Part shown: one piece after another, positions 9,961-20,909 of the stretch
How the letters are laid out: every line of letters starts with the position of its first letter
How positions within the stretch are numbered: the stretch's first letter is position 1
Origin: Anisakis pegreffii
Lineage: Eukaryota > Nematoda > Chromadorea > Rhabditida > Anisakidae
NCBI GenBank assembly: GCA_035041965.1
Contig: JAPYMA010002636.1
Span: 1 to 64,000, forward strand
Length of the DNA: 64,000 nt
Direction: 5' to 3'
The notes under the pieces: generated by a model
Seen by the model: only the letters and a program-made list of their open reading frames with translations
The model's database searches: none
What the model was told of the DNA's origin: nothing
Made by a program: the position numbers and the translations under genes

Positions 9961-11298
9961 TTATTGTTACCGTCACAAAACGACTGCCCAATCTGTTAAG
10001 CATGAATGCCGCAAAATTGTTTGTGCTATTCATAAGGATTCATTAATTATTATGTACCGTCATATTAAATAATAGGATGTTTCTCACGAGCATCGAGATT
10101 GCATTGAATGATGTACCGCTATATTAATAAATATAATTTGAATTGAATATAATACTGAATAAAATTTGTATTCAATAAATATTGACACTCTACTGAATCA
10201 GCAATTAATACAGTAAAATTTATTGAAATAAGTTTCAGTTATTTTATGAAACATTTTGCGATGGTACTATTTTTCTGGGTTGCTGCAATGCAGTTTTTGT
10301 TTCTGATTTATCGCGGCCCTCAATTGATAACTTCCATATTGTGGGCAGGGATTAAATATTAAATATTAAACATTTCATCATCCAGTGACTCATTATATTA
10401 ATAAATTGAGGTTTTTTAACAAGGTGGTTCTCACAATGCGAGGAAAAATTTTTGACCGACTCATGCTAATTGCTCTCGGCCTTGCTCAGAGCTTCTCGCT
10501 CACTGCAAACGCTCGTCACCACCAGCTGCCCATTGCTTATACCAAAATTTTGCTCATGTGCTTATGATGAGTCCTCATCGTTGTTAAAAAAGAGAGTTTA
10601 GTGTCTGGTGGAGGCGTCTTGTTACTGATTGTGTGGTGCCATGTTTTCCTATCGGTTTTAGGCTTGAAAATGGAAACCGAAGAAGAATTTCATCGTTGAG
10701 AAGTCGACCAAGGAGCATCGCATGTTTTATTTCGTTTTCGCATCGTTCAGGCTTCCTTTTCCGCTTGCGCCACTTCGAACTGTTTTATGCGAATATTGCG
10801 AAACGTTCTTCATAGAGCTCATTATAAAATGCAGGTGATTTGTTTGAGACATCTAACTAACATGCCTATGTGATTTTTCAGCACTTGAACTGTGATGATG
10901 AAGATTTCAGATTGGGTAACAAAATTATGATTAAAGCAATCCAGATAGGATTTTCAATCCTCAGTTGAAGATGCGTGAAACTGATGCGCAAACATAATAG
11001 TCTGATTCAAAATGACTTCTGCACTTCAACGAATTCATTTATTGTTGTATTTGGTGTTGTGACATTGTTGATGAATTATGAGAGGAACATGTCATTATAA
11101 TAGTAAGAACACATCAATGATGACATATAGAATTATGGAACAGCGTGAAAATAAGTTTATAACAACACGTTAATGGTGCCACCTGAAGTTATGGAAAATA
11201 GGTTTATGGACTGTTTTTTGAAAATTTTGCACACTCATTCATTTGTGCTAAATAATTTCATATTAATCGTGAAGGTACATGTAACAGGTGAACAAAGT
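9961..11298. repeat. spacer 3' of lectin B, copy 1 of a duplicated segment
   Basis: 10290-11160 matches 13725-14580 closely, with identical blocks such as GAGGAAAAATTTTTGACCG and TTGCGAAACGTTCTTCATAG. Both copies lie just 3' of a lectin gene (B and C). Each contains two short forward frames, 10385-10567 and 10633-10815 here, but amino-acid changes and length changes between copies argue against coding. The rest (9961-10290) is AT-rich without features. Confidence 0.6.
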
Positions 11299-12423
11299 TT
11301 AAATTCCTCCTTTCAGTGGGCGAACGAGACGCTTTGGCATGTTAGGACCAACTTCTCTTGATCTGATGCTGCTACAAAAGAACGACAAGCGATCTGCACA
11401 GTCCCTGTTCTCCCAGAATCCACTTTTCGTATTCATTGCAACGCATGAAGCCTTTGGCAAACTTTTTGGAAATCCTGAAATGTTTTGCTCATCGAAAAAC
11501 AGTTGAGTGATTGCATTGAAGTGTGAACTTGATTTCTGAGGCATTCACCATGACAAATGTTCCCGATTGAAGGTGAGACCGAGACTGGTAATATCAGCAA
11601 TAACAATGACAATGCTACTGGTAGCAATTACTGATTGTAGTAATACGAGTAGTGATAATGATAAGAGGAACAATGATAATGACTTCAAATGATTCAGCTT
11701 TCATGAATCGGTCTCGCATACCTGGTGACCATCTTCTGAATGTATTCGTATCGTGATCCCAACTCCACTCACCGTTCTCATAGAAATCCTTCAGCCCGAT
11801 CCAAACAAACTGTTCGTTACCAAAACCAAGTGCAAACGCTTAAATTCATTTTCATCATCGACTTCACGAAAAAATGAGACGAATCCTAACTGTCGCCTAG
11901 TATGAATATACTTTTCTCATCTCTAAGATACTACTTTTAGCATATAAGCATCTTTTGAAGTGAGTGTTCGGTCCAGACTAATGTACTGAAGAATGTATTG
12001 TACTGTTTTTTGTAAGAACCTTATTCCAGCAACGTTCTGATTATTGCAGCAAAGTGTAGTCGACTTTTCATAACGGGAACAAGCAAACACTGGAATATTG
12101 TACACTATTCCTGAAACACTCGTCATCTTCGTGATATTTGATGGATACACTTTCTGAAAAAACAATTTTTGAGATGCATAAATAAGAATACCTCTCAAAG
12201 CGTTGTCTTCGATAACGTTCGAAATCGATGCGAGGTATGCTTGCGGCTCGTCTTCTGCACCGTGACACGTGGCTAACGCTTCGAAGAAATTTTCTTTTGC
12301 CACATTAAATTTGAAGCATTTCGTGCGGTTTGTTGGTGATGTAAATCCTCCATCCGGGCAGCGATTAGCACTTCCAATGCCCACTGCACAGAGCACAATC
12401 AATGCCGATATTGCACGAATCAT
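11299..12423 (-). CDS. secreted C-type lectin B
   Basis: Exons 12423-12192, 11838-11722 and 11474-11299 join in phase 1 to give 174 residues. The signal peptide is MIRAISALIVLCAVGIGSA. The lectin domain has CPDGGF, KCFKF, ATCHG, VWIGLKD, GEWSWD, SCVAMN, GFWENRDC and LSFFC. The EPN position reads SLP, so sugar specificity differs from lectins C and E or is lost. The C-terminal tail is basic (PKRLVRPLKGGI). Exon 2 again starts after TTTAAG. Upstream and intron sequences closely match lectin A, showing recent tandem duplication about 2.97 kb apart. Confidence 0.88.
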
Positions 12424-12975
12424 TTCAGTTCGTTCAATCCTTAAACATTCTTCGAATATTATTCGAAACTGAATTCAGATGCACTAATTTTTAACAGTGA
12501 TTTATAATAGCTTCTTTCGAACTGAGCAATTTCAGCTAGCACGGATTCGTTCGATTTTTTGTTCTCGCGTGATCAAATATGTTGGAAGAACTCATTATTG
12601 TGAGTGAAAATAGAATTAATTCGTCGATTCAACGTATGTTTAGCAGTTTCGGGAGACTAAGATTCTGGGGAGTGGCGGTTTCGGACAGACATTGACAGTG
12701 CTGATCAGAATATGAACATTTATTTCCCACTATTCTTTCGCGAAATGAAAAAGAAATTGGATGAAAACTGAATCCTCAGAGATGATGTCCTAAATTAGCA
12801 CATTAAGTCCATCACAAAGTCCTCAAAGTGACATCAGATTTAACTCTTTTAAGTCGTTTAAGTCCTGCGTTTAAGTCCTCAACCATCACAAATGGTGACA
12901 TCAGATTCTATTGTTTTTAAAAGGAACAGCGACCGAAATAAGAAGTGAATATGGAACGATCGAGACTCAGCGCAA
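12424..12975 (-). promoter_or_regulatory. 5' region of lectin B, copy of the lectin A upstream region
   Basis: This is the second copy of the region described at 9452-9960. It carries an extra segment near 12790-12900 where the words TTTAAGTC and CATCACAAA are repeated locally. Confidence 0.55.
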
Positions 12976-14686
12976 CAATTTTAATCATATCAATCAAAGT
13001 ATTTTATTGTTACTATCACAAAACGGTTCTTCAATTTGCTGCTGACCAAATCTGCACGCCAATATAGCACCAAAAAGAGTATGAAGACTGAAAATTTGTC
13101 TGCGCTATTTATAAGGAATGCAATAAATTCATTAATCATTATGTATCGTAATATTACAGGATGAGATATTTCTCACGAGCATCCAGATTGCATTGAATGA
13201 GATAACGTTGAATTGATAAATATAAATTGAATTGAATATAACGATGAATTAATTTTGTATTATATTGAATATTAACATGTAAATTGAATTAACAATTAAC
13301 ATATCAAGATTTATCAACAACATTAATGCTGAATAATTAACATGAATAATAATAATGTTAAAAATGCATTAATATTATCAATAATAATAATACCAATGAA
13401 TATAAATTCTATGAGAAATTCTATAATTTTTGAAATCCAACCAATATAAGCGAATAGGAATTATTTATCACCCATTGTAGCATTAATATTGAACTGCACT
13501 AGTTTCTAACTGATGAAATAAATTTCATTTGTTCTATGAAGTAGTTCTCGGTGACCCTTCTTCCATACTATTGCAATTCAGTTTTTGTTTCTGATTTATT
13601 TCATCACTCAATTGATCAGATCCAAGAAACAAGCATATTATTGTGGACAGAGATTGTAGACTGAAAATTTTCATTGTCCAGTGACATGAGTTACATCAGT
13701 AACTTTTGAAAAAAAAAAGATTTATTGCGTCCCTCAATTGATAACGTCCATATTGTGGGCAGGGATTGTATATCAAACATTTCATTGTCTAGTGACTCAT
13801 TATATTAGTAACTTGAGGTTTTTCAACAAGGTGATTCTCGCAATGCGAGGAAAAATTTTTGACCGACTCATGCTAATTGCTCTCGGCCTTGCTCAGAGCT
13901 TCTCGCTACTGCACACACCAGCTGAATACCGCTTACAACCAAGTTGTGCTCATGTGCTTATGATGAGCCCTCATTCTTATTAGAAAAGAGAGTTTAATGT
14001 CTGGTGGAGGCGTCTTGTTACTGATTGTGCGGCGCCATGTTTTCCTATCGGATTTTGGGCTTGCAAATGGAGACCGAAGAAGAATTTCACCGTTGAAAAG
14101 TCGACGAAGGGACATCGCATGTTTTACTTTGTTTTCGCATCGTTCAGGCTTCCTTTTTCAGTTGTGCCACTTCGAACTGTTTTATGTGAATATTGCGAAA
14201 CGTTCTTCATAGAATTTCAACTTCATAGAGTTCTCTATGAAGCACAACTGATTTGTTCAAAACATCTAATCAACATGCCTGTGTGATTTTTCGGCACTTG
14301 AACTGGCCGACGTATTGTAATGATGAAGATTACAGATTGAGCGACAGTATATCAAATAATGTGTTCTGATTAATGCAGTCAACATAGGATGTTCAATTCT
14401 TGTTTGAAAATGTATGCAAAAATAGTAATATGATTAAAAATGACATTTGTAATTCAACAAATTCATTTATTGTTGTATTGGTTGTTGTGACAATGTGAAT
14501 GAAATATGAGAGGAACATGTCAGTGAAATCATAAGAACACGTTAATGAAATTATGGAACAGCATGAAAATATATTGATAATGTCAGTGATTTACGGAATG
14601 TTACGTGAAAATACTACATAATTATTCATTTTGCGTCAATTAATTCGATATTAATCACGAAGCTACAAGTAATAGCTGGAAAAAAT
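12976..14686. repeat. spacer 3' of lectin C, copy 2 of a duplicated segment
   Basis: 13725-14580 is the partner of 10290-11160. Here the head of the segment is itself doubled: a diverged copy (13573-13705, TTTCTGATTTATTTCATCACTCAA and on) precedes the better-kept one starting GCGTCCCTCAATTGATAACG at 13728. 12976-13570 is AT-rich, with ATAATAATA-type runs near 13360-13390. No gene is supported. Confidence 0.55.
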
Positions 14687-15633
14687 TCAAGCAGGTCCGA
14701 TTAGTGGGAGAAGGGAACGCTTGACGGGTTTCGTATAATAACCATGATTTTCTAGTCCATAGCTGTCCATTGTTTGTAGTCCATCCCTGCTACAGAAGAA
14801 TGGCAAACGATCGGCACAATCCTTGTTCTCCCAAAATCCAGTCTTGGTGTTCAGTGCAACACACAACGCATTTGGCTCACTCTTCGGATAACCTGAATGA
14901 ATAGTTTCGAGAATGCGAATGAATAGGCATGTGATGAATACAAGGTTCTAGCTTAACGATTCAACGACAACGACGCTATTGAACAATGAATGTTGATCAA
15001 AGCAATAGGTGTATTGATTTTCAAACATTTGTAATTCAATTGCTCACACTTACCTGGTGCCCACTTTGTGAATTCTGTTCTCTCGCCATTAATCCAGTTC
15101 CAATCCCCATTTTCAGCCACATCGTTCAAACCAATCCACACGTTTGGCTCATCATCGTAGTTCATTGCGTATGCTTAAGATCAACCAAGTAACCACAAAT
15201 TCAAATACCGTTAATCAACACCATCATTTAGAAATGTGATGCATTCTCAACAAACCGCACATAAGTGATTTCCCTTCCTGTTGTATCGGTTCAGCCTTTC
15301 AATAAGCAGCGCGATCCACTGAATTCACACAGAATGTTCAAAATGTACGGTTTCACTCTTTGCAATCGTCTGTTGAATCTTCAAAGAAACTAAATCGAAT
15401 GAACCTCTCAAAGCGGCATTCTCGAAGATGTTCGAAATTACAGCCAGCGATGCGTTCGGTACTTCTCTGCACGATTCGGATGCAAGGAAGAAATTGGCTT
15501 TCGGTATTGTGAAATTGAAACATTTTGTCTCCGAAATGGGTGAACTAAACGATCCAATTGGACAATTGCGTGCACTTTCGATAGCCACCAAAAGAGTTGC
15601 TAATGATATCGATACCGCTATTTGACGAAGCAT
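14687..15633 (-). CDS. secreted C-type lectin C (EPN type)
   Basis: Exons 15633-15405, 15173-15054 and 14892-14687 join in phase 1 to give 184 residues. A signal peptide (MLRQIAVSISLATLLVAIESA) precedes one lectin domain with NCPIGSF, KCFNF, SESC, VWIGLND, GDWNWING, then KSEPNALCVALN, GFWENKDC and LPFFC. The EPN triplet is present, which in other C-type lectins accompanies mannose-type Ca-dependent binding. The partner WND is only partly kept (W.N.D). The acceptor of exon 2 is CTTAAG. The protein is close to lectin E and more distant from A and B. Confidence 0.88.
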
Positions 15634-17138
15634 TTCAGTCTGTTGTTGTTCAACGCCTAAATTGAAACTTATTCACGATTGATTGTGAAAATATTGAGCA
15701 GTCAATGAAATGAACGTCAATGGTTCATGAACATCACCCATGATCTTTCAAATACCGCTGTCAGTGCCACCTCTTGTGGCCAGTTGATCACAGACTCAAC
15801 CGATAAAGCCATAAGATTGTGTACTTGATCGAGTTTGAACAGGAATACATGGTCAGGCTCAAACTGCGCTCAAAATAAACTGGTGAAGCTAGCATATTGG
15901 GGCGAAGATTGAAGCGAACTGCTTGAAGAAGAGGTACACTGAATGCGAGAAAGCTCTTCTTCTTTATTTATATTCATAAGCAGCACAAAAGAGCAATAAG
16001 ACAATTTCGGCTATACAATACCATAAATGCGGTTCCCAAAATGTCAACGAATGATTCAAATTGAAGGAGACTGCTATTATTATTATTGTTCTCATATAAT
16101 GGTGCTTTATTGTAGCTATCACAAGGTGATTTTCAGATGCGTACATGACTAATGACGTTTACTGAGACAATAATCATCAAAAGGAACGCAAACGTTTCAA
16201 AATTCGTCTCATTTGTCGAGCACAGCGAGAAACTTTTATCATTTTATTTTGGATCATTTTTGAGGATGTGTCATTTTATGGTGATCGATCCTCATGACGA
16301 ACAAATAGTTCGTTGTTGCAATCGTATTTGAATCGTGCGAACAATAAAATGCCGATGCTTATTCATAATCAACTCCAACTCATAGTCAGTATCAGCTATC
16401 AAGCGATTTTATCAAATGATTTCAACTTATTGGTTCCGTCTCAACAATGTGTTTAAATGTGTACCACTTGCGTTTAACCCATACCATCACAGAGTGATAT
16501 TTGACTGCTTGTTGTGTTGTGGTCAAATAACCGACATCATCACAAATAATAAACATATCATCAGGTAACTACGCATGATTCAAAAAAGGATGACACCTGG
16601 AATAAAGAATGTAATGAAGGTGAAATCAAAGGTGGTGAAAACTGAAGAATAGAAGTTTGACTCAAACTTTAAAGTATAGCAGAACAGTTCCCAAGAGTAA
16701 TAGATTCACATCTTCTGTAGTCATAACAAAGGATCATAATCTCGTTGATATGGTCAAACAGTGAACATGACGAATATTTCTGATGACGTGAACCGTCACA
16801 TGCGAAAATATAGATCAACATGGTTCCGTAATGCTATATCATTCGGGTTGCGTTTCGTGATAGAATCAAAAACGAGCCATTCGAAGGAGATTGGTAAAAA
16901 GACTCCAATCCACCATGAAATATGTTGCAATTTCACAAACTTATGTCAATAAACTAATCAAACATTTTATTTGGTGCTGCATGCAACATTTTTAAACTCC
17001 CATACATATTTGTTGATCTCATTAAGAACAGTTTATAGCAAACTTTGTTAACAATTTGCATTTCACTTGATTCGATGTAAGTTGTTTTCAAGCGATCAGA
17101 AAATAAGCATTCATTTCAAAACAGATACTGTCTCTTTT
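15634..17138. other. intergenic, no gene seen
   Basis: This stretch contains the 5' leader of lectin C and AT-rich DNA. No tRNA, repeat family or spliced frame could be supported. Confidence 0.5.
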
Positions 17139-17500
17139 CTACGGTTTGTCCGTCACAGATGGTTTAAATTCGTATGATACTGGTTCACTTAAATCAACTT
17201 TATTGGTAGTGCAAAAGTACGGAAATAAAGAATCACAGGGCTTGTTCTCCCAAAATCCAGTCGTCGCGTTCATGGCAACGCATCGTGCGTTATGATCTCC
17301 AGTTGGAAATCCTGAAACAATATGCTGCAACTGCGCAAACTTATGAACAATTTGTTGGGTTCTCCGTCCTGAAATTGGGTGCTGTATCGTAAACTCGATT
17401 TGTTGACATTCAAAACCTATCCCGCATACACCAAAGCTAAATGTGAACGTCGACTTCCTTTCCCAAACTTCAGCCGTAAGTGGCGATCTTCGCAATATTA
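17139..17500 (-). pseudogene. broken C-type lectin D (last exon kept)
   Basis: 17311-17139 is a clear last lectin exon after acceptor TTGTTTCAG: GFPTGDHNARCVAMN, GFWENKPC and FPYFC, ending SVTDKP. The phase equals that of the intact genes. The preceding piece, up to 17432, could end in a family-like donor (TTTG/GTGTAT), but it lacks the WIGL motif and is closed by a stop about 70 bases upstream. No signal-peptide exon is visible before 18505. GDHN replaces EPN. It is either a pseudogene or a strongly diverged gene whose other exons I could not find. Confidence 0.6.
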
Positions 17501-18504
17501 CAGATCAATTTTCACCGACGTGGTAAACAGATCATCACATTGGATGACGCATATGTCGAATGAAGGTAAACGACCAAATCGTTCCCAAACACCTTCAACC
17601 CGAAATCAACTCACCTCGCCCACCTTACAATTGCCACTAAGGCAGAAGATATTTGTTGCTCGAAACGCACACCTTACATAATAATTTATTATACAAATTC
17701 TAGCATATTATCATAAAGTTAGCATAAACATCGTGAATTATTCAAAAATATCGATGATACTGATGGAAACCATTCAGTGTTGCAAGAGTTCCCGTAGCGA
17801 GCGAGATACTTGGAACGAGCACAAATGTTGCTGTGCAATCGATCAAAATAATATGATGACATGAGTTTCGCTTCATGCGGAGAGTTTTGCTCGAAGCCGA
17901 AAATTGCATCAATATCACTGACGTTATAGGCTATGATTTTGAGTTAGGCTGTGATTCATGAAGGATATACTTTTTTTCAAGTGAAGATGTATTCACATGA
18001 GGCAGCTGCTTAATCCAGAAATTCTGTTAAACCAATCACAAGAACAATGATTCTCATTCGGAATAATATCTCTTCGGTATGATCATATTTGAGGCTCTTT
18101 GACCGAATCCAAGCGATACATAGGGTATACTTTTCATATGGAATACCTCATCGAATGCGAATCCACCAATCCACTTGCCTTCATGATGTTGTCATTTGCT
18201 GCAAAACATGCTCCAAAAACTACCCGTTCGTTTCCTAATGGATTGGTCAATGCATGGATGAAATTATGAATGAAGTGAGGATGGGAAAAACATGTTTAAA
18301 AAAACTATAAAAATTTCACATCAATGTGAAATCCATCGCAATTTGTTCAAACCACAAACAGAAATTTTCGGTTTATTGAATGTTCCATTGAGAATACGAA
18401 TTCAAGTACATGTGCAAATTCAGTATTTAATCGAAAAGAGACATATACTTATGCGTTCACAACAATTGGATTGCTTATTGCATTCAAAAGATTCAGTTTG
18501 TTGC
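17501..18504. other. interval with a possible decayed lectin exon
   Basis: On the minus strand, 18280-18090 has two overlapping open stretches. One reads HEGKWIGGFAFDE, loosely like the ENGEWSW part of lectin exon 2, and the other reads NERVVFGACFAANDN. Neither is convincing. Nothing else was seen. Confidence 0.3.
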
Positions 18505-19412
18505 TTATTTGGTTTCATTCCGATTTGCACGATCCAGAGCGGACAACTCATCCAATAAATCATCAGTTTCTTTAGTAGTTACTTCTAACAAGCCTTCGTA
18601 ACGTCTTGTACCGTTTCCACCGCGCGGAAATGAAATCGAATCAATACTGCAAAAGAACGGCAATCGATTCGCGCAATCCTTATTCTGCCAGAATCCGGTC
18701 ATCGTATTCATTGCAACGCACAATGCGTTTGGTTCACTTTTTGGATATCCTGAAATAATTTTTTACAATCAGTTTTTATAGCAGATTACGTTTGAGTGGC
18801 ATCGATAAATGCGTATACATCACTATTGATAATATGAATGCAAGGGATGAAAATGACACTTAACGGTAAATGGAAGATGGAGCATTAAGAGTGATCCATC
18901 CGTTAAAGAAGGGGGCATCTCACTTACCCACTGCCCATCGACTGAATATTGCATTGTGTCCATTAATCCAACTCCATTGACCGTTTTCGGCTACATCGTT
19001 CAAACCAATCCAAGCGTATGGCTCATCGTCATAGTTCAGTGCATATGCTGAGATCAACTCTTATGACTACTAATGATAATGGAAGCTAAACAAATAGCTG
19101 TCAAGTACCTCAATATTGTTTTATTTTAAGTATGGTGAGACATAAAACTTACAAAATGAGGCTGACTAAAGCGGTACACCTATAAATGAGCCAACCTCTC
19201 AGAGCTGCATTCTCGAAGATGTTCGAAATCACAGCCAGCGATGAATTTGGCATTTCTTTGCACGATTCGAACGCAAGGAAGAAGCTAGCTTTTGATACTG
19301 TGAAATTGAAACATTTTGTTGGTGTAATTGGTGAACTAAACGATCCATCTGGACAAGGATGTGCATTCCCCATAGACACCAGAAGAATCACTATGAGGAC
19401 CGTAGAAAGCAT
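18505..19412 (-). CDS. secreted C-type lectin E (EPN type)
   Basis: Exons 19412-19196, 19047-18928 and 18749-18505 join in phase 1 to give 193 residues. The start MLSTVLIVILLVSMGNA was chosen because it gives a signal peptide like its neighbours. An in-frame ATG 24 bases upstream is possible. The domain has CPDGSF, KCFNF, ESC, AWIGLND, GQWSWING, KSEPNALCVAMN, GFWQNKDC and LPFFC. EPN is kept. A longer acidic tail (TKETDDLLDELSALDRANR) is unique in the cluster. Exon 2 uses a normal TCTCAG acceptor where A, B and C have AAG. Confidence 0.88.
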
Positions 19413-20224
19413 TTTATTTCGTTGTTCAACCCTCAAATCCTTCAGAATGATTCAAAAGTTATCCTAATAAACAAAAATTTTCACTGCTATGGGCAGACGT
19501 CTTCTTCAAACTCTTCTAAAACTATAACCTTAAGAAATAGTCATAGGTCTCGTTTTCGATTGCCTCCTAACAATGAGCTGCACTACCACTCTTGGGCAAT
19601 GTAATAGTGCGCTCAGATTGACAATATGTGGGCAGTTTTCAAGAGTGTTAGAAATCACAGTGAATGGCAAATGAAAGATGACTGATTACAGATGATACTC
19701 TGAATCAGCAGAAATTGTTTTATATTTATATGACGGGCTTAACAAACGACGAGCACGACAATTTTAATCGTATTTAAGACGAATGATAACCGAAATTACA
19801 TTCTGAAAAAAAGCCAACGATTCAGAATATTGAATTGCCATTGTATTTTTGTTATGCGTTCATTGCGCTCAAAGACATGACTAATCGAGTGTGTTGATAA
19901 GACATCAAAAACGTTGAATCTTCCAATGTATTCTCGCAAATATTTTGGAATATGCGTCAAAAATTTATTATCAAAACATTTTATTATTTCGCATAATGTA
20001 TCATTTTATAGCGTTCAAAATGTGATGAGCAATTTGCTGATTTTTTTTGGAATCTATTGAACATTAAGAATGGATAGAATTGTGAATGTGTTTTCATCCT
20101 TTTACTGACTCACACGGCAAATACGAAACAATAATAACAATCAAACAAAAATCAGAGATTTGATGATCCGCATAAATTCATGATAAACATCACGATGTCT
20201 TCCCCACCACAAACATTTCCTTCT
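19413..20224. other. intergenic, no gene seen
   Basis: This is AT-rich DNA between the lectin E start and the arrestin 3' end. No feature could be supported. Confidence 0.5.
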
Positions 20225-20366
20225 TTAATAGCGGAATACTTCCAGAGCTTGCAAAGGCCTTGGATGATCCGATTTGCTACAGTCTGAATAGCTTGATAAT
20301 AGTTTCGTGATGTTCTGAGAATTTTTCTCAGAATGGCCACTCGAAGACGGCAATCGTTTACATTTG
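20225..20366 (-). other. possible alternative last exon of the arrestin gene
   Basis: After acceptor TTCATGCAG a frame of 46 serine-rich residues runs to a TAA at 20225-20227. If the strong donor TATAG/GTGAGTT at 20914 is used, the phases match and the protein grows to about 439 residues. If that donor is not used, translation stops two codons later at 20910. Confidence 0.35.
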
Positions 20367-20909
20367 CTGCATGAACCAAAAAATGCCTAATGAAATGATT
20401 AGCTGATGAGATTTGAATGAATCAAATCAAAAAATGCAACTTTCTGGGAATATTTATTCATAAGAGTATGGAAAATGACCGAGACAATACATTCATACAT
20501 GAATCAGATATCAGTGACAGATGTATGTCAGTCCGTATAGAAGGGGTATTTCGGTGCAAATTTCTTATCACCGTACTGCACACTTTCTTTGTCTTCAATA
20601 ATATCCACCTGACCGAAGTGAGATTCCCTGAAAAGCAATTTAAGAATCTGTGTAAGTTTAGAGATATTCCCCTTTCTAAACTGATCACTTCGTGCACTCA
20701 ATCAAGTTTCCAGCAACAAAGAATTATCAAAATTTCCGGTGATGTTGTTTCATATCTAGTTACAAATCAGAAGGCCTGATATGTTATTGAACAGTTTCAA
20801 TTCAGTATTTTGTATGATGTTGGTGTTCGATTTAAAAACATTTCGAACAACTTCATTTCGGTAAGTGATGCCGAAATATTCAAAGAAATTTTTTTTGCAG
20901 AGGACGAAC

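Noticed and set aside
10385..10815. Small conserved forward proteins in the spacer between lectins A and B
   Set aside because: The partner copy at 13738-14212 has length changes and many residue changes, so conservation is better explained by recent DNA duplication.
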